Source: UBA877 sp034436335 (GTDB taxonomy: Bacteria > Chloroflexota > Anaerolineae > Anaerolineales > Villigracilaceae). Taken from it: DNA of 16,098 nucleotides. Every line of letters starts with the position of its first letter. Position 1 is the first letter of the stretch. A program made the translations under genes and the position numbers. The notes under the pieces are model-generated. The model searched no databases. It had not been told where the DNA came from and saw only the letters and a program-made list of their open reading frames with translations. Below, piece after piece: positions 7,330-14,006 of the stretch. The stretch spans positions 1 to 16,098 of the forward strand of contig DAOTVO010000043.1 in NCBI GenBank assembly GCA_034436335.1. The letters are read 5' to 3'.

Positions 7330-7360
7330 ACACTGAACACTGATTACTGACCACTGAATC
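7321..7360 (+). repeat. Heptamer array at the cofD-cofC junction
   Basis: Phased 7-mers GAACACT three times, then GATTACT, GACCACT and GAATC, end directly at the cofC ATG (7361). The first units supply cofD's last two residues (Glu-His) and its TGA stop. No Shine-Dalgarno sequence is visible. Confidence 0.8.
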
Positions 7361-7972
7361 ATGACCATCTGGGCCATCGTCCCCGTCAAACCCCTGCGGC
7401 GCGGCAAATCCCGTTTGGCCGGCCTGCTGACCGAAGACCAGCGCACGCGTCTCAACCGCTACCTCCTGGAACACGTCCTGAACGTGCTCAAGGAAGTGAC
7501 CGAAATCGAGCATACCCTGGTCGTCAGCCGCGACCCGGCCGCCCTGGCCCTGACGCGCGAACTCGGCGGCCACACGGTGCTGGAAAACGGCGCGCCGCAG
7601 TTCAACCTGGCGCTGAAGCGCGCCACCGCCGTCGCAAAATTGCACGGCGCGCACGCTGTATTGATCCTGCCTGCCGACCTGCCGCTCGTCACCCCGGCCG
7701 ACATCCGCCAAGTGCTGAAGCGCGCCGGCAAGCCGCCAGTGGTCGTCATCAGCCCAGACCGGCGCGAAGACGGCACCAACGCCCTGTTCGTCAACCCGGC
7801 CGGATTGCTGGACTATGCCTACGGTCCCGGCTCGAACCGCCGCCACGCCGAACGCGCCGCCGAAGCCGGAGCGCGGGTCGAACTCCTCGTCTCCCCCTCC
7901 ATCGGACTCGACCTCGACCTGCCCGAAGACCTGGAAGCCGTCGGCGGGCTGAAGGGTCTGGGGCTGGAATAG
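7361..7972 (+). CDS. cofC: F420 biosynthesis guanylyltransferase CofC
   Basis: CofC uses GTP to activate 2-phospho-L-lactate (or phosphoenolpyruvate in many bacteria), producing the substrate of CofD. The 203-aa protein begins IWAIVPVKPLRRGKSRLAG, the family's nucleotide-binding start, and contains LILPADLPLVTPADI with the metal-binding Asp, then SPDRREDGTNAL and the C-terminal GLDLDLPEDLEAV. Length is normal for CofC. It lies 31 bases after cofD in the same direction, supporting a two-gene F420 operon. Translation has no SD, as the leader is the heptamer array; coupling from cofD or leaderless-type initiation are options. No cofE, cofG or cofH is in the window, so the rest of the pathway must be elsewhere. 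Confidence 0.93.
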   Translation: MTIWAIVPVKPLRRGKSRLAGLLTEDQRTRLNRYLLEHVLNVLKEVTEIEHTLVVSRDPAALALTRELGGHTVLENGAPQFNLALKRATAVAKLHGAHAVLILPADLPLVTPADIRQVLKRAGKPPVVVISPDRREDGTNALFVNPAGLLDYAYGPGSNRRHAERAAEAGARVELLVSPSIGLDLDLPEDLEAVGGLKGLGLE

Positions 7973-7997
7973 GCGAACCGCAGCACAGGCATTTTTT

Positions 7998-8083
7998 CAA
8001 AACACAAAGAACACAAAGATTCACCAAGAGTTTTTGATTTTCTTCGCGGCCTTTGTTTCCCCTTTGTGACCTTCGTGTTTCCT
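7998..8083 (+). repeat. Inverted-repeat element with ACACAAAG-type units in the cofC to DPD-like gap
   Basis: The left arm (about 7998-8030) carries AACACAAAG twice. The right arm (about 8046-8083) carries the complement, CTTTGTTTC, CTTTGTGAC, CTTCGTGTTTC. A second copy, inverted and interrupted, lies at about 10673-10733 and 10927-10950; GGCCGC next to the AAAGG unit is shared. The remaining bases of this 197-base gap hold only the promoter and SD of the next gene. Confidence 0.65.
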
Positions 8084-8126
8084 CCCCTTAATTTCAAAAA
8101 TAACATCTTCCCTTCTGCCTTACTAA

Positions 8127-8166
8127 TGCTATAATCAAGTTGTCAGACAATTCCCCCAAGAGGTGA
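8127..8166 (+). promoter_or_regulatory. Promoter and SD of the DPD-like gene
   Basis: TGCTATAAT at 8127-8135 is a perfect extended -10 box identical to that of mod; no good -35 is seen. AAGAGGTGA at 8159-8167 region gives a strong SD just before the ATG at 8170. Confidence 0.6.
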
Positions 8167-8169
8167 CCT

Positions 8170-10662
8170 ATGGAGAATGCCCGCAATCCCCTCATCATGA
8201 CGCCCGCACAACTCCAGACCGAACTCTGGCGCTGTGAGTTTTGCGAGGAAAAACCGTGCCGGGAAGCATGCCCAGTGCATTGCTCTCCGGCCGATTTTAT
8301 TATGGCGGCGCGCCTCGGCCAGCCCTCCGACATCAAACGCTCGGCCGCGGAAATCCTCTCGGCCAACCCGCTCGGCGGCGTGTGCGGCATGGTCTGCCCC
8401 GATACGTTCTGCATGGCCGCCTGCACGCGCAAGAAGTTCGACGGCCCCATCAACATCCCCCTCGTCCAGGCCACCCTGGTCGAGATGGCCAAGCAGCAGG
8501 GCGACCTCCAGCCCTTCGAGAAACCGCAGCCCAATGGCAGGAAAGTGGCCGTGGTCGGCGGCGGACCGGCCGGGCTGGGCGCGGCCGCGGCGCTGGCGCA
8601 GATGGGCTACGCCGTGACCATCTTCGAGCGCGGCGACAAACTCGGCGGCATGGCCAATCTCATCCCCGACCACCGCCTCGACAAGCGCGTCGTCGAGAGC
8701 GACATTGCCTTCCTGCTCTCGCTCGGCGACATCACCGTCCAGACTGGCGCGACGGTCGAAGACCCGAAGTCCCTGTGCAAAGATTACGACGCCGTCTGCG
8801 TGACCGCCGGCCTGTGGAAGCCTATCGAACTCGGCATCGAGAACGAGTCCCTTGCCGTCAAGATGGTGGATTTGCTCTCGAACCCCTCGGCCTACCAATT
8901 CAGCGGGCGGGTAGCGGTCATCGGCGGCGGCGCGACCGCCCTCGACTGCGCCCTGACAGCCCGGCAGCGCGGCGCGGCGCACGTGGAACTCTTCATGCTC
9001 GAAAAACTGGCCGAAATGCCGCTCACCGCCAAAGAGCGCAAGGAACTGCTCGACTTCGACATCGAGGTCAACGGGCGCATCCGCGTCACAAAGATTCTGG
9101 CCGAGAACGGCAAGGTGAACGCGCTGGAGACTCAGCGGGTCGAACTCCCCGATGGCCTGCCCTTCAGCCCGGCCAATGTGCGCGGTCTCTCCGGGACCGA
9201 GAGCCTGCGCGCCGGTATCGAGGCGGTCATCGTGGCGATCGGCATGAGGGGCGCGCTCCCCCGCGAACAGGCCGAGGGTCTGTTCTACGCCGGCGACCTG
9301 GCCAACGGTCCGAAGACGGTCGTGGAAGCCACTGCCTCGGGCAAGAACGCGGCGCTCGAAATCCACGCCTTCCTGCAAAAGCAGGCCAGGCCCGAAATCA
9401 AGAAAGCGACCAAGTCCTACTACGTCCTGCCGGGCTACAACCCCGTCCCCGTCTCGCTGGAGACCGAGTTCTTCGGGCGGCGCATCAAGTCCCCGTTCCT
9501 GGTCTCCGCCTCCCCGTCCAGCGACGGGCTGGAGCAGGTGACGCGCGCCTACCAGGCCGGCTGGGCGGGCGTGGTGATGAAGACCGCCTTTGACAACGTG
9601 CCGATTCACATCCCCGGCGAGTACATGGTCACGTTTGGCGGCACCACCTACGGCAATGCCGACAACGTCTCCGGCCATCCGCTCGACCGCGTCTGCCGCG
9701 AGGTGGAGCAGTTGGTGAAGCAGTGGCCCGACCGGCTGACGATGGCCTCCACCGGCGGCCCGGTCACCGGTCACGACGAGAACGACGCCAAAGGCTGGCA
9801 ATCGAACACCAGGAAACTGGAAGCCGCCGGGGCGATGGGCATCGAGTACTCGCTCTCCTGTCCGCAGGGCGGCGACGGCACCGAGGGCGACATCGTCTCG
9901 CAGAACGCGGCGCTGACGGCCAAAATCATTGACTGGATCATGCAGGTCAGCGATCCCGACATTCCCAAACTGTTCAAACTGACTGCCGCGGTCACCTCTA
10001 TCATCCCCATCCTGCGCGCCATCCGCGCCGTGCTGGACAAGTACCCGCACAAGAAGGCCGGCATCACGCTGGCAAACTCGTTCCCCACGCTGGCCTTCCG
10101 TCCCGCCCCCGGCCGCCGCTGGGAAGAGGGCGTGGTGGTCGGCATGAGCGGCGAGGGCGTGACACCCATCTCGTATCTGACGCTGGCCAACGCCGTGCCG
10201 GAGGGCATCGAGATTTCGGGCAACGGCGGGCCGATGCACTACAAGGCCGCCGCCGACTTCCTCGCCCTGGGCGTCAAGACCGTGCAGTTCTGCACCATCG
10301 TGATGAAGTACGGCTATGGCATCCTCCGCGACCTCGAATCTGGCACGGCTTTCCTGATGCAGGAGCGTGGCATTCGCTCGATGCAGGAACTCATCGGCAT
10401 TGCCCAGCCGCAGCCCATCACCGGCTTCATGGAACTCTCGCCGGTCAAGAAGATTTCGCAGGTTATCCCCGAACTGTGCACCTCGTGCGGCAACTGCACC
10501 CGCTGTCCGTACCTGGCTATCAGCCTCGACGAGCGCGGCCTCCCGCACACCGACCCGGCGCGCTGCATCGGCTGTTCCATCTGCGCCAAGAAATGCTTCA
10601 CCGGCGCGCTCTACATGCGCGAGCGCACGCCGGAGGAAGCCGCGGCGCTGCAAGAGCATTAG
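8170..10662 (+). CDS. Dihydropyrimidine dehydrogenase-like flavin/Fe-S oxidoreductase (PreT-PreA-type single chain)
   Basis: The 830-aa protein has the domain order of mammalian DPD. An N-terminal Fe-S region has Cys at 22, 25, 30, 34, 38, 72, 76, 81 and 85. An FAD site VVGGGPAGLGAA follows near 108-119, then a second dinucleotide site GRVAVIGGGATALDCA near 245. A PreA-like FMN barrel runs from about 430, with LSCP and its catalytic Cys564. Two C-terminal 4Fe-4S motifs use Cys 770, 773, 776, 779 and Cys 799, 802, 805, 809. Known DPD reduces uracil and thymine with NADPH. Here residues equivalent to the pyrimidine-binding Asn609 and Asn668 of pig DPD seem changed (Thr/Gly region 527-530 and Ser561), while Asn636-Ser637 may match Asn736-Thr737. 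That alignment is from memory. The substrate may be another heterocycle. The neighbouring ssnA-like gene supports nitrogen-heterocycle catabolism. Confidence 0.85.
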   Translation: MENARNPLIMTPAQLQTELWRCEFCEEKPCREACPVHCSPADFIMAARLGQPSDIKRSAAEILSANPLGGVCGMVCPDTFCMAACTRKKFDGPINIPLVQATLVEMAKQQGDLQPFEKPQPNGRKVAVVGGGPAGLGAAAALAQMGYAVTIFERGDKLGGMANLIPDHRLDKRVVESDIAFLLSLGDITVQTGATVEDPKSLCKDYDAVCVTAGLWKPIELGIENESLAVKMVDLLSNPSAYQFSGRVAVIGGGATALDCALTARQRGAAHVELFMLEKLAEMPLTAKERKELLDFDIEVNGRIRVTKILAENGKVNALETQRVELPDGLPFSPANVRGLSGTESLRAGIEAVIVAIGMRGALPREQAEGLFYAGDLANGPKTVVEATASGKNAALEIHAFLQKQARPEIKKATKSYYVLPGYNPVPVSLETEFFGRRIKSPFLVSASPSSDGLEQVTRAYQAGWAGVVMKTAFDNVPIHIPGEYMVTFGGTTYGNADNVSGHPLDRVCREVEQLVKQWPDRLTMASTGGPVTGHDENDAKGWQSNTRKLEAAGAMGIEYSLSCPQGGDGTEGDIVSQNAALTAKIIDWIMQVSDPDIPKLFKLTAAVTSIIPILRAIRAVLDKYPHKKAGITLANSFPTLAFRPAPGRRWEEGVVVGMSGEGVTPISYLTLANAVPEGIEISGNGGPMHYKAAADFLALGVKTVQFCTIVMKYGYGILRDLESGTAFLMQERGIRSMQELIGIAQPQPITGFMELSPVKKISQVIPELCTSCGNCTRCPYLAISLDERGLPHTDPARCIGCSICAKKCFTGALYMRERTPEEAAALQEH

Positions 10663-10672
10663 GAGAGATTCA

Positions 10673-10950
10673 ACACCAAGATTCAACACAAAGGACACGA
10701 AGGATACACAAAGGCCGCAAAAAGAAATAAAACGTAACTGCCTACCCTGTCACTGCGAGGGTCGAGTAGGCGGCGCTCTTCCGCCGTATCGAGACCCGAA
10801 TCAGTCTCATAATTACAGTGAGGAGATTGCTTCGCCCCTCGATTTCGATACGGCCTTTGGCCTACTCAATCATCGGGGCTCGCAATGACAAGGCCAAAAG
10901 AGGGTGGGTAGGTAGTTACAATAAAACATCTTTGTGCCCTTTGTGTTAAA
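10673..10950 (-). repeat. Second ACACAAAG-type element, inverted and split by a MITE-like insertion
   Basis: Bases about 10673-10733 (AACACAAAGGACACGAAGG, ACACAAAGGCCGC, AAAAGAAAT) resemble the reverse complement of 8036-8083. Bases 10927-10950 (CATCTTTGTGCCCTTTGTG) resemble the reverse complement of 7998-8020. Between them lies the 186-base element at 10734-10919. Confidence 0.6.
10734..10919 (+). mobile_element. MITE-like element, 186 bases, with terminal inverted repeats and an 8-base target duplication
   Basis: The left end GTAACTGCCTACCC (10734-10747) and the reverse complement of the right end, GTAACTACCTACCC, agree at 13 of 14 bases. Both ends are flanked by the direct repeat AATAAAAC (10726-10733 and 10920-10927). 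Inside, GTCACTGCGAGG (10749-10760) and CTCGCAATGAC (10879-10889) form a second inverted pair. Two GAGTAGGC-type hairpins lie further in, in opposite orientations. No protein is encoded, so movement would need a transposase elsewhere. Confidence 0.7.
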
Positions 10951-10957
10951 ACAGGAG
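10917..10957 (+). promoter_or_regulatory. Possible -10 box and SD of the ssnA-like gene
   Basis: TACAAT at 10917-10922 spans the MITE terminus and its target duplication. No convincing -35 lies upstream. AGGAG at 10953-10957 is a good SD 7 bases before the ATG at 10965. Confidence 0.4.
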
Positions 10958-10964
10958 AAAAATC

Positions 10965-12293
10965 ATGACCACTCGATTCGAAAACGGCATCGTTGTCACC
11001 CTCGGCGAGAACAACCGCGTCCTGTGGAATGCCGCGGTAGTGACCGAGGGCGAAACCATCCTGGCAGTGGGCGACGCCGCCGAGATGCAGCGCCGCTTCC
11101 CCAATGCCGAGGCGGTGGACTGCTCCGGCAAAATCGTCCTGCCCGGCTTCATCTGCGCCCACCATCACTTCTACTCCACGATGGCGCGCGGCATGGGCAT
11201 CCCCGGCGAACCGGCCGAGAACTTCGTCCAAATCCTGGAGCGCCTGTGGTGGAAAGTTGACCGCGCCCTGCTGGACGAAGACATCCTCCTCTCGGCGCAA
11301 CTGCCGCTCGTGGACTGCATCCGCAACGGCGTGACCACCGTCATTGACCACCATGCCTCCCCGTCCATGCGCGACGGCTCGCTGGACATCATCGAGGGCG
11401 CGGTGCGCCAGGCGGGAATTCGCGCCTCGCTCTGCTACGAAGTCTCCGACCGCAACGTCAAGGGCGGCGGAATCGCCGAAAATGAGCGCTTCATCAAGAA
11501 AGTCGGCCAGGGCGACGGGCAAATCGCCGCCATGATGGGCCTGCACGCCTCGTTCACGGTATCCGATGAAACGGTCGAGAAATGCGTCGGCATCGCCAAC
11601 GAACACGGCGTCGGCTGCCACATCCACGTCGCCGAAGACGCCGCCGACCGCCAGGACGCGCTGACCCGCTACGGGGTCCCGACCGTGAACCGCCTGCATC
11701 GCCTTGGCGTGAGCGGCGAGAAATCCATCTTCGTCCACTGCGTCCACGTGGACGAGGCCGAGATGGAAATCCTCGCCGAGACCCGGACGGCCGTCGTCCA
11801 CAACCCCGAGTCGAACATGAACAACGCTGTGGGCGTCACGCCGCTGCTGACGATGCTCAAAAAGGGCGTGCTGGTGGGCCTCGGCACGGACGGGATGAAC
11901 TCGGACATGCTCGTGCAAATGCGCGCCGCCTACCTGCTGCACCGCCTGGCCAACCGCGACCCGCGCGTGGCCTTCGTCGAAGCGCCGACCCTGCTGCTCT
12001 ACAACAACCGCGAGATTGCCCGCCGCCAGTTCGGGCTGACGCTGGGCGAGATTGCCGAGGGCCACCCGGCCGACCTGGCCATCCTCGATTACCACCCGCC
12101 CACGCCGCTCTCGGAGGCCAACTTCCTCGGCCATCTCATCTTCGGGCTGGTGGACGCCACGGTGGATACGACCGTCTGCCGCGGGCAAATACTCATGCGG
12201 AATAAACAAGTGCTGACCATGGACGAAGCGCGCCTCGCCGCCCGCTCGCGCGAACTGGCGCCGCAGATGTGGAAGCGATTGCAGGAATTGTGA
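10965..12293 (+). CDS. ssnA: SsnA-like amidohydrolase (metal-dependent aminohydrolase)
   Basis: The 442-aa protein belongs to the amidohydrolase superfamily of TIM-barrel metal enzymes that deaminate or open N-heterocycles. Metal ligands expected for the ATZ/TRZ type are visible: H66 and H68 in CAHHHF, H219 (with H221) in CHIHVAED, H258 or H261 in FVHCVH, and D309 in GLGTDG. The text GFICAHHHFYSTMARGM, followed by LERLWWKVDRAL and VIDHHASPS, resembles E. coli SsnA, whose gene lies in a purine/urate-related cluster. The exact substrate is unknown. The start is set by AGGAG 7 bases upstream. It lies 302 bases after the DPD-like gene, in a gap filled by repeats, and ends before a strong terminator, so it may be transcribed alone. 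The symbol is by resemblance. Confidence 0.82.
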   Translation: MTTRFENGIVVTLGENNRVLWNAAVVTEGETILAVGDAAEMQRRFPNAEAVDCSGKIVLPGFICAHHHFYSTMARGMGIPGEPAENFVQILERLWWKVDRALLDEDILLSAQLPLVDCIRNGVTTVIDHHASPSMRDGSLDIIEGAVRQAGIRASLCYEVSDRNVKGGGIAENERFIKKVGQGDGQIAAMMGLHASFTVSDETVEKCVGIANEHGVGCHIHVAEDAADRQDALTRYGVPTVNRLHRLGVSGEKSIFVHCVHVDEAEMEILAETRTAVVHNPESNMNNAVGVTPLLTMLKKGVLVGLGTDGMNSDMLVQMRAAYLLHRLANRDPRVAFVEAPTLLLYNNREIARRQFGLTLGEIAEGHPADLAILDYHPPTPLSEANFLGHLIFGLVDATVDTTVCRGQILMRNKQVLTMDEARLAARSRELAPQMWKRLQEL

Positions 12294-12314
12294 TTGCGTT
12301 ACAAACAAACACTG

Positions 12315-12347
12315 AGTAGGTCGGATTGGCAATCCGACCTACTTTTT
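12315..12347 (+). terminator. Rho-independent terminator of the ssnA-like gene
   Basis: A perfect 13-base stem, AGTAGGTCGGATT (12315-12327) with AATCCGACCTACT (12331-12343), loop GGC, is followed by a T-run to 12347. The foot of the stem again reads GTAGG, like the hairpins at 317 and 6258, so it may be a dispersed repeat recruited as a terminator. Confidence 0.85.
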
Positions 12348-12351
12348 GTAT

Positions 12352-12404
12352 GGGACACAAGGGCAGGAATACGATATAATCACACTTATTTTATCCAATA
12401 AGGA
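12352..12404 (+). promoter_or_regulatory. Promoter and SD of the LLM oxidoreductase gene
   Basis: TATAAT at 12375-12380 has GGGACA (12352-12357, 4 of 6) exactly 17 bases upstream. Transcription would start near 12387. AAGGA at 12400-12404 is 9 bases before the ATG at 12414. Confidence 0.65.
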
Positions 12405-12413
12405 AAATTACTC

Positions 12414-13412
12414 ATGAAACGCACTGCCCTTTATCTTCAGGATTCCCACGATTTGCGCGACGGGCTGGACTGCGTCCGCTATGCGGAAAGTCAGGGCTTC
12501 GAGGCCGTCTGGCAGGCCGAATCGCGGCTGGTGCGCGATGCCATCGTCCCCATGGCCGCCTATGCCGCCGTCACCGAACGCATCAAGGTCGGCTCGGCGG
12601 TCATCAACAACTGGACGCGCAACATTGGCCTGCTGGCCTCCACTTTCCTCACGCTGGACGACCTGGCCCCCAACCGCATCGTCTGTGGGATTGGCGCCTG
12701 GTGGGACCCGCTGGCAAAGAATGTCGGCATCGAACGCAAGAAACCGCTGACAGCCATGCGCGAGACCGTCACGGTGCTGCGTCGCCTGCTGAACATGGAG
12801 CGCGTCACCTTCGAGGGCGAATTCATCCACGTCCACGGCATCGAACTGGACGTGGTGCATGGCCGCCGCGAACCGCGTCACGTGCCCATCATGATCGGCG
12901 CCACCGGCGACCAGATGATGGAACTGACTGGCGAAATTGCCGACGGCGCCGTGCTGAATTACTGCGTCCCGCCCGAATACAACGACCGGGCGTTGGAACT
13001 GCTCGACAAGGGAGCGCGCAAGGCCGGCCGCCGCCTCGAAGACCTCGACCGCCCGCAACTCATCGTCTGCTCGGTGGACGAAGACCATGACAAAGCGATT
13101 GATTACTCAAAGATGCTCCTCTGCCAGTACCTGGCCCAGCAGCCGCACATCGCCAAAGCCAGCGGCGTCTCTGACGAGGTGGTGCAGGAGATTCAATCCA
13201 TCCTCGGTTGGCCGGCCACCAAAGAGCAAATCAACCGCGCCAAACACCTCGTGCCGGATGAACTCGTCCACCGCATCACCGCCTCTGGCACGCCGGAGGA
13301 GGCCCGCGCCAAAGTGCAGGAATACATCAAGCGCGGCTGCACCTGCCCCATCCTCTACTCCGCCGGTGGGAACGTGAAATTGCTGATCGAAACGTTTGCG
13401 AACCAGAGATAA
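12414..13412 (+). CDS. LLM-class oxidoreductase, probably F420-dependent (Mer-like)
   Basis: The 332-aa protein has the luciferase-like TIM-barrel pattern: YAESQGFEAVWQAES with the typical start of strand 2, ERIKVGSAVINNWTRNIGLLA, LAPNRIVCGIGAWWDP, and the C-terminal PIMIGATGDQMMELTGEIADGAV. Members use FMN or F420 to move hydride to or from diverse substrates. The cofD-cofC pair 5 kb upstream makes F420 the likelier cofactor, and the closest style is the methylene-tetrahydromethanopterin reductase-like branch; this is inference. The substrate is unknown. The gene has its own TATAAT promoter and SD and a terminator downstream, so it is probably monocistronic. The ATG at 12414 fits the SD spacing. 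Its place after the DPD-like and SsnA-like genes hints at a shared pathway but does not prove one. Confidence 0.85.
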   Translation: MKRTALYLQDSHDLRDGLDCVRYAESQGFEAVWQAESRLVRDAIVPMAAYAAVTERIKVGSAVINNWTRNIGLLASTFLTLDDLAPNRIVCGIGAWWDPLAKNVGIERKKPLTAMRETVTVLRRLLNMERVTFEGEFIHVHGIELDVVHGRREPRHVPIMIGATGDQMMELTGEIADGAVLNYCVPPEYNDRALELLDKGARKAGRRLEDLDRPQLIVCSVDEDHDKAIDYSKMLLCQYLAQQPHIAKASGVSDEVVQEIQSILGWPATKEQINRAKHLVPDELVHRITASGTPEEARAKVQEYIKRGCTCPILYSAGGNVKLLIETFANQR

Positions 13413-13442
13413 ACGAAGATAAACAGAGATAACAAAGAGATA

Positions 13443-13526
13443 CGTCATTGCGAGGGTGCAAAGCACTCGAAGCAATCCCCCGTCCAGAAGAGATTGCTGC
13501 GCCCCTGCAGGGCTTGCAATAACACG
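13443..13526 (+). repeat. Near-palindromic TCATTGCGAG-type element
   Basis: The left half starts CGTCATTGCGAGGG and reaches GAAGCAATC; the right half starts GATTGCTGCG and ends CTTGCAATAACACG, its imperfect complement. The termini match the inner inverted pair of the MITE-like element at 10734-10919 (GTCACTGCGAGG and CTCGCAATGAC), so both belong to one family. Just before it, 13405-13441 has short AGATAAAC-like repeats that begin at the LLM stop codon. Confidence 0.65.
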
Positions 13527-13539
13527 CCAGAAGAGTCCT

Positions 13540-13563
13540 GCGGGGCAAAACGCCCCGCTTTTT
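13540..13563 (+). terminator. Rho-independent terminator after the LLM gene
   Basis: GCGGGGC (13540-13546) pairs with GCCCCGC (13552-13558) around AAAAC, followed by five T at 13559-13563. It lies about 128 bases after the LLM stop codon, past the palindromic element. Confidence 0.85.
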
Positions 13564-13579
13564 GTCCCCTCAACCAAAC

Positions 13580-13979
13580 GTTCATCCATCTCCGTTCATC
13601 CCCGGTTTCCCCCGTCCATCCCGTTCATCCCCGTTCATCCCCGGTTTCCCCCGTCCATCTCTGTTCATCCCCGTTCATCCCCGGTTTCCCCCGTCCTCCC
13701 GTTCATCCCCGTTCATCCCCGGTTCCCCCGTCCTCCCGTTCATCCCCGTTCATCCCCGGTTTCCCCCGTCCTCCCGTTCATCCCCGTTCATCCCCGGTTC
13801 CCCCGTTCATCTCCGTTCATCCCCGGTTCCCCCGTTCATCTCCGTTCATCCCCGGTTCCCCCGTCCATCTCTGTTCATCTCCGTTCATCCCCGGTTCTCC
13901 CGTCCATCTCCGTTCATCTCTGTTCATCTCCGGTTCTCCCGTCCATCTCCGTTCATCTCTGTTCATCCCCGGTTCCCCC
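13580..13979 (+). repeat. 400-base tandem array of degenerate decamers, pyrimidine-rich on the + strand
   Basis: The basic units are 10-mers: GTTCATCCCC, GTTCATCCCC, GGTTTCCCCC and GTCCATCTCT, organised as about eleven higher-order units of 29-41 bases. Some units are shortened to GGTTCCCCC or GTCCTCCC. The + strand has no TAA, TAG or TGA, so open frames through it are artefacts of composition. The - strand holds GGGG runs spaced by ATGAAC and AAACC, which fits the G-quadruplex pattern. The array ends about 5 bases before the -10 box of sua5. It fills most of the gene-free stretch 13413-14006. Confidence 0.9.
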
Positions 13980-13981
13980 TG

Positions 13982-13990
13982 TGGTAATAT
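13982..13990 (+). promoter_or_regulatory. Extended -10 box of sua5
   Basis: TGGTAATAT follows directly after the decamer array; TG at 13982-13983 gives an extended -10. Any -35 region would be array DNA. The transcript would start near 13997, leaving a leader of about 10 bases, with only a weak AGG before the ATG. Confidence 0.5.
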
Positions 13991-14006
13991 TCAGCCACGA
14001 CAGGCT

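Noticed and set aside
8143..10698. 851-codon open frame on the - strand opposite the DPD-like gene
   Set aside because: It is a shadow in high-GC DNA. The + strand frame has clear flavin, Fe-S and catalytic motifs, while the - strand product is an unstructured run of G, A, H, V and D without recognisable motifs.
10866..12332. 488-codon - strand open frame opposite ssnA
   Set aside because: Composition shadow; it also crosses the ssnA terminator hairpin and has no motifs.
13580..13979. CRISPR array
   Set aside because: There are no unique spacers between fixed repeats; units are degenerate tandem decamers.
13494..14006. Long N-terminal extension of Sua5
   Set aside because: It is translated decamer repeat and terminator DNA. 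Homology starts at the ATG at 14007, which has its own -10 box.
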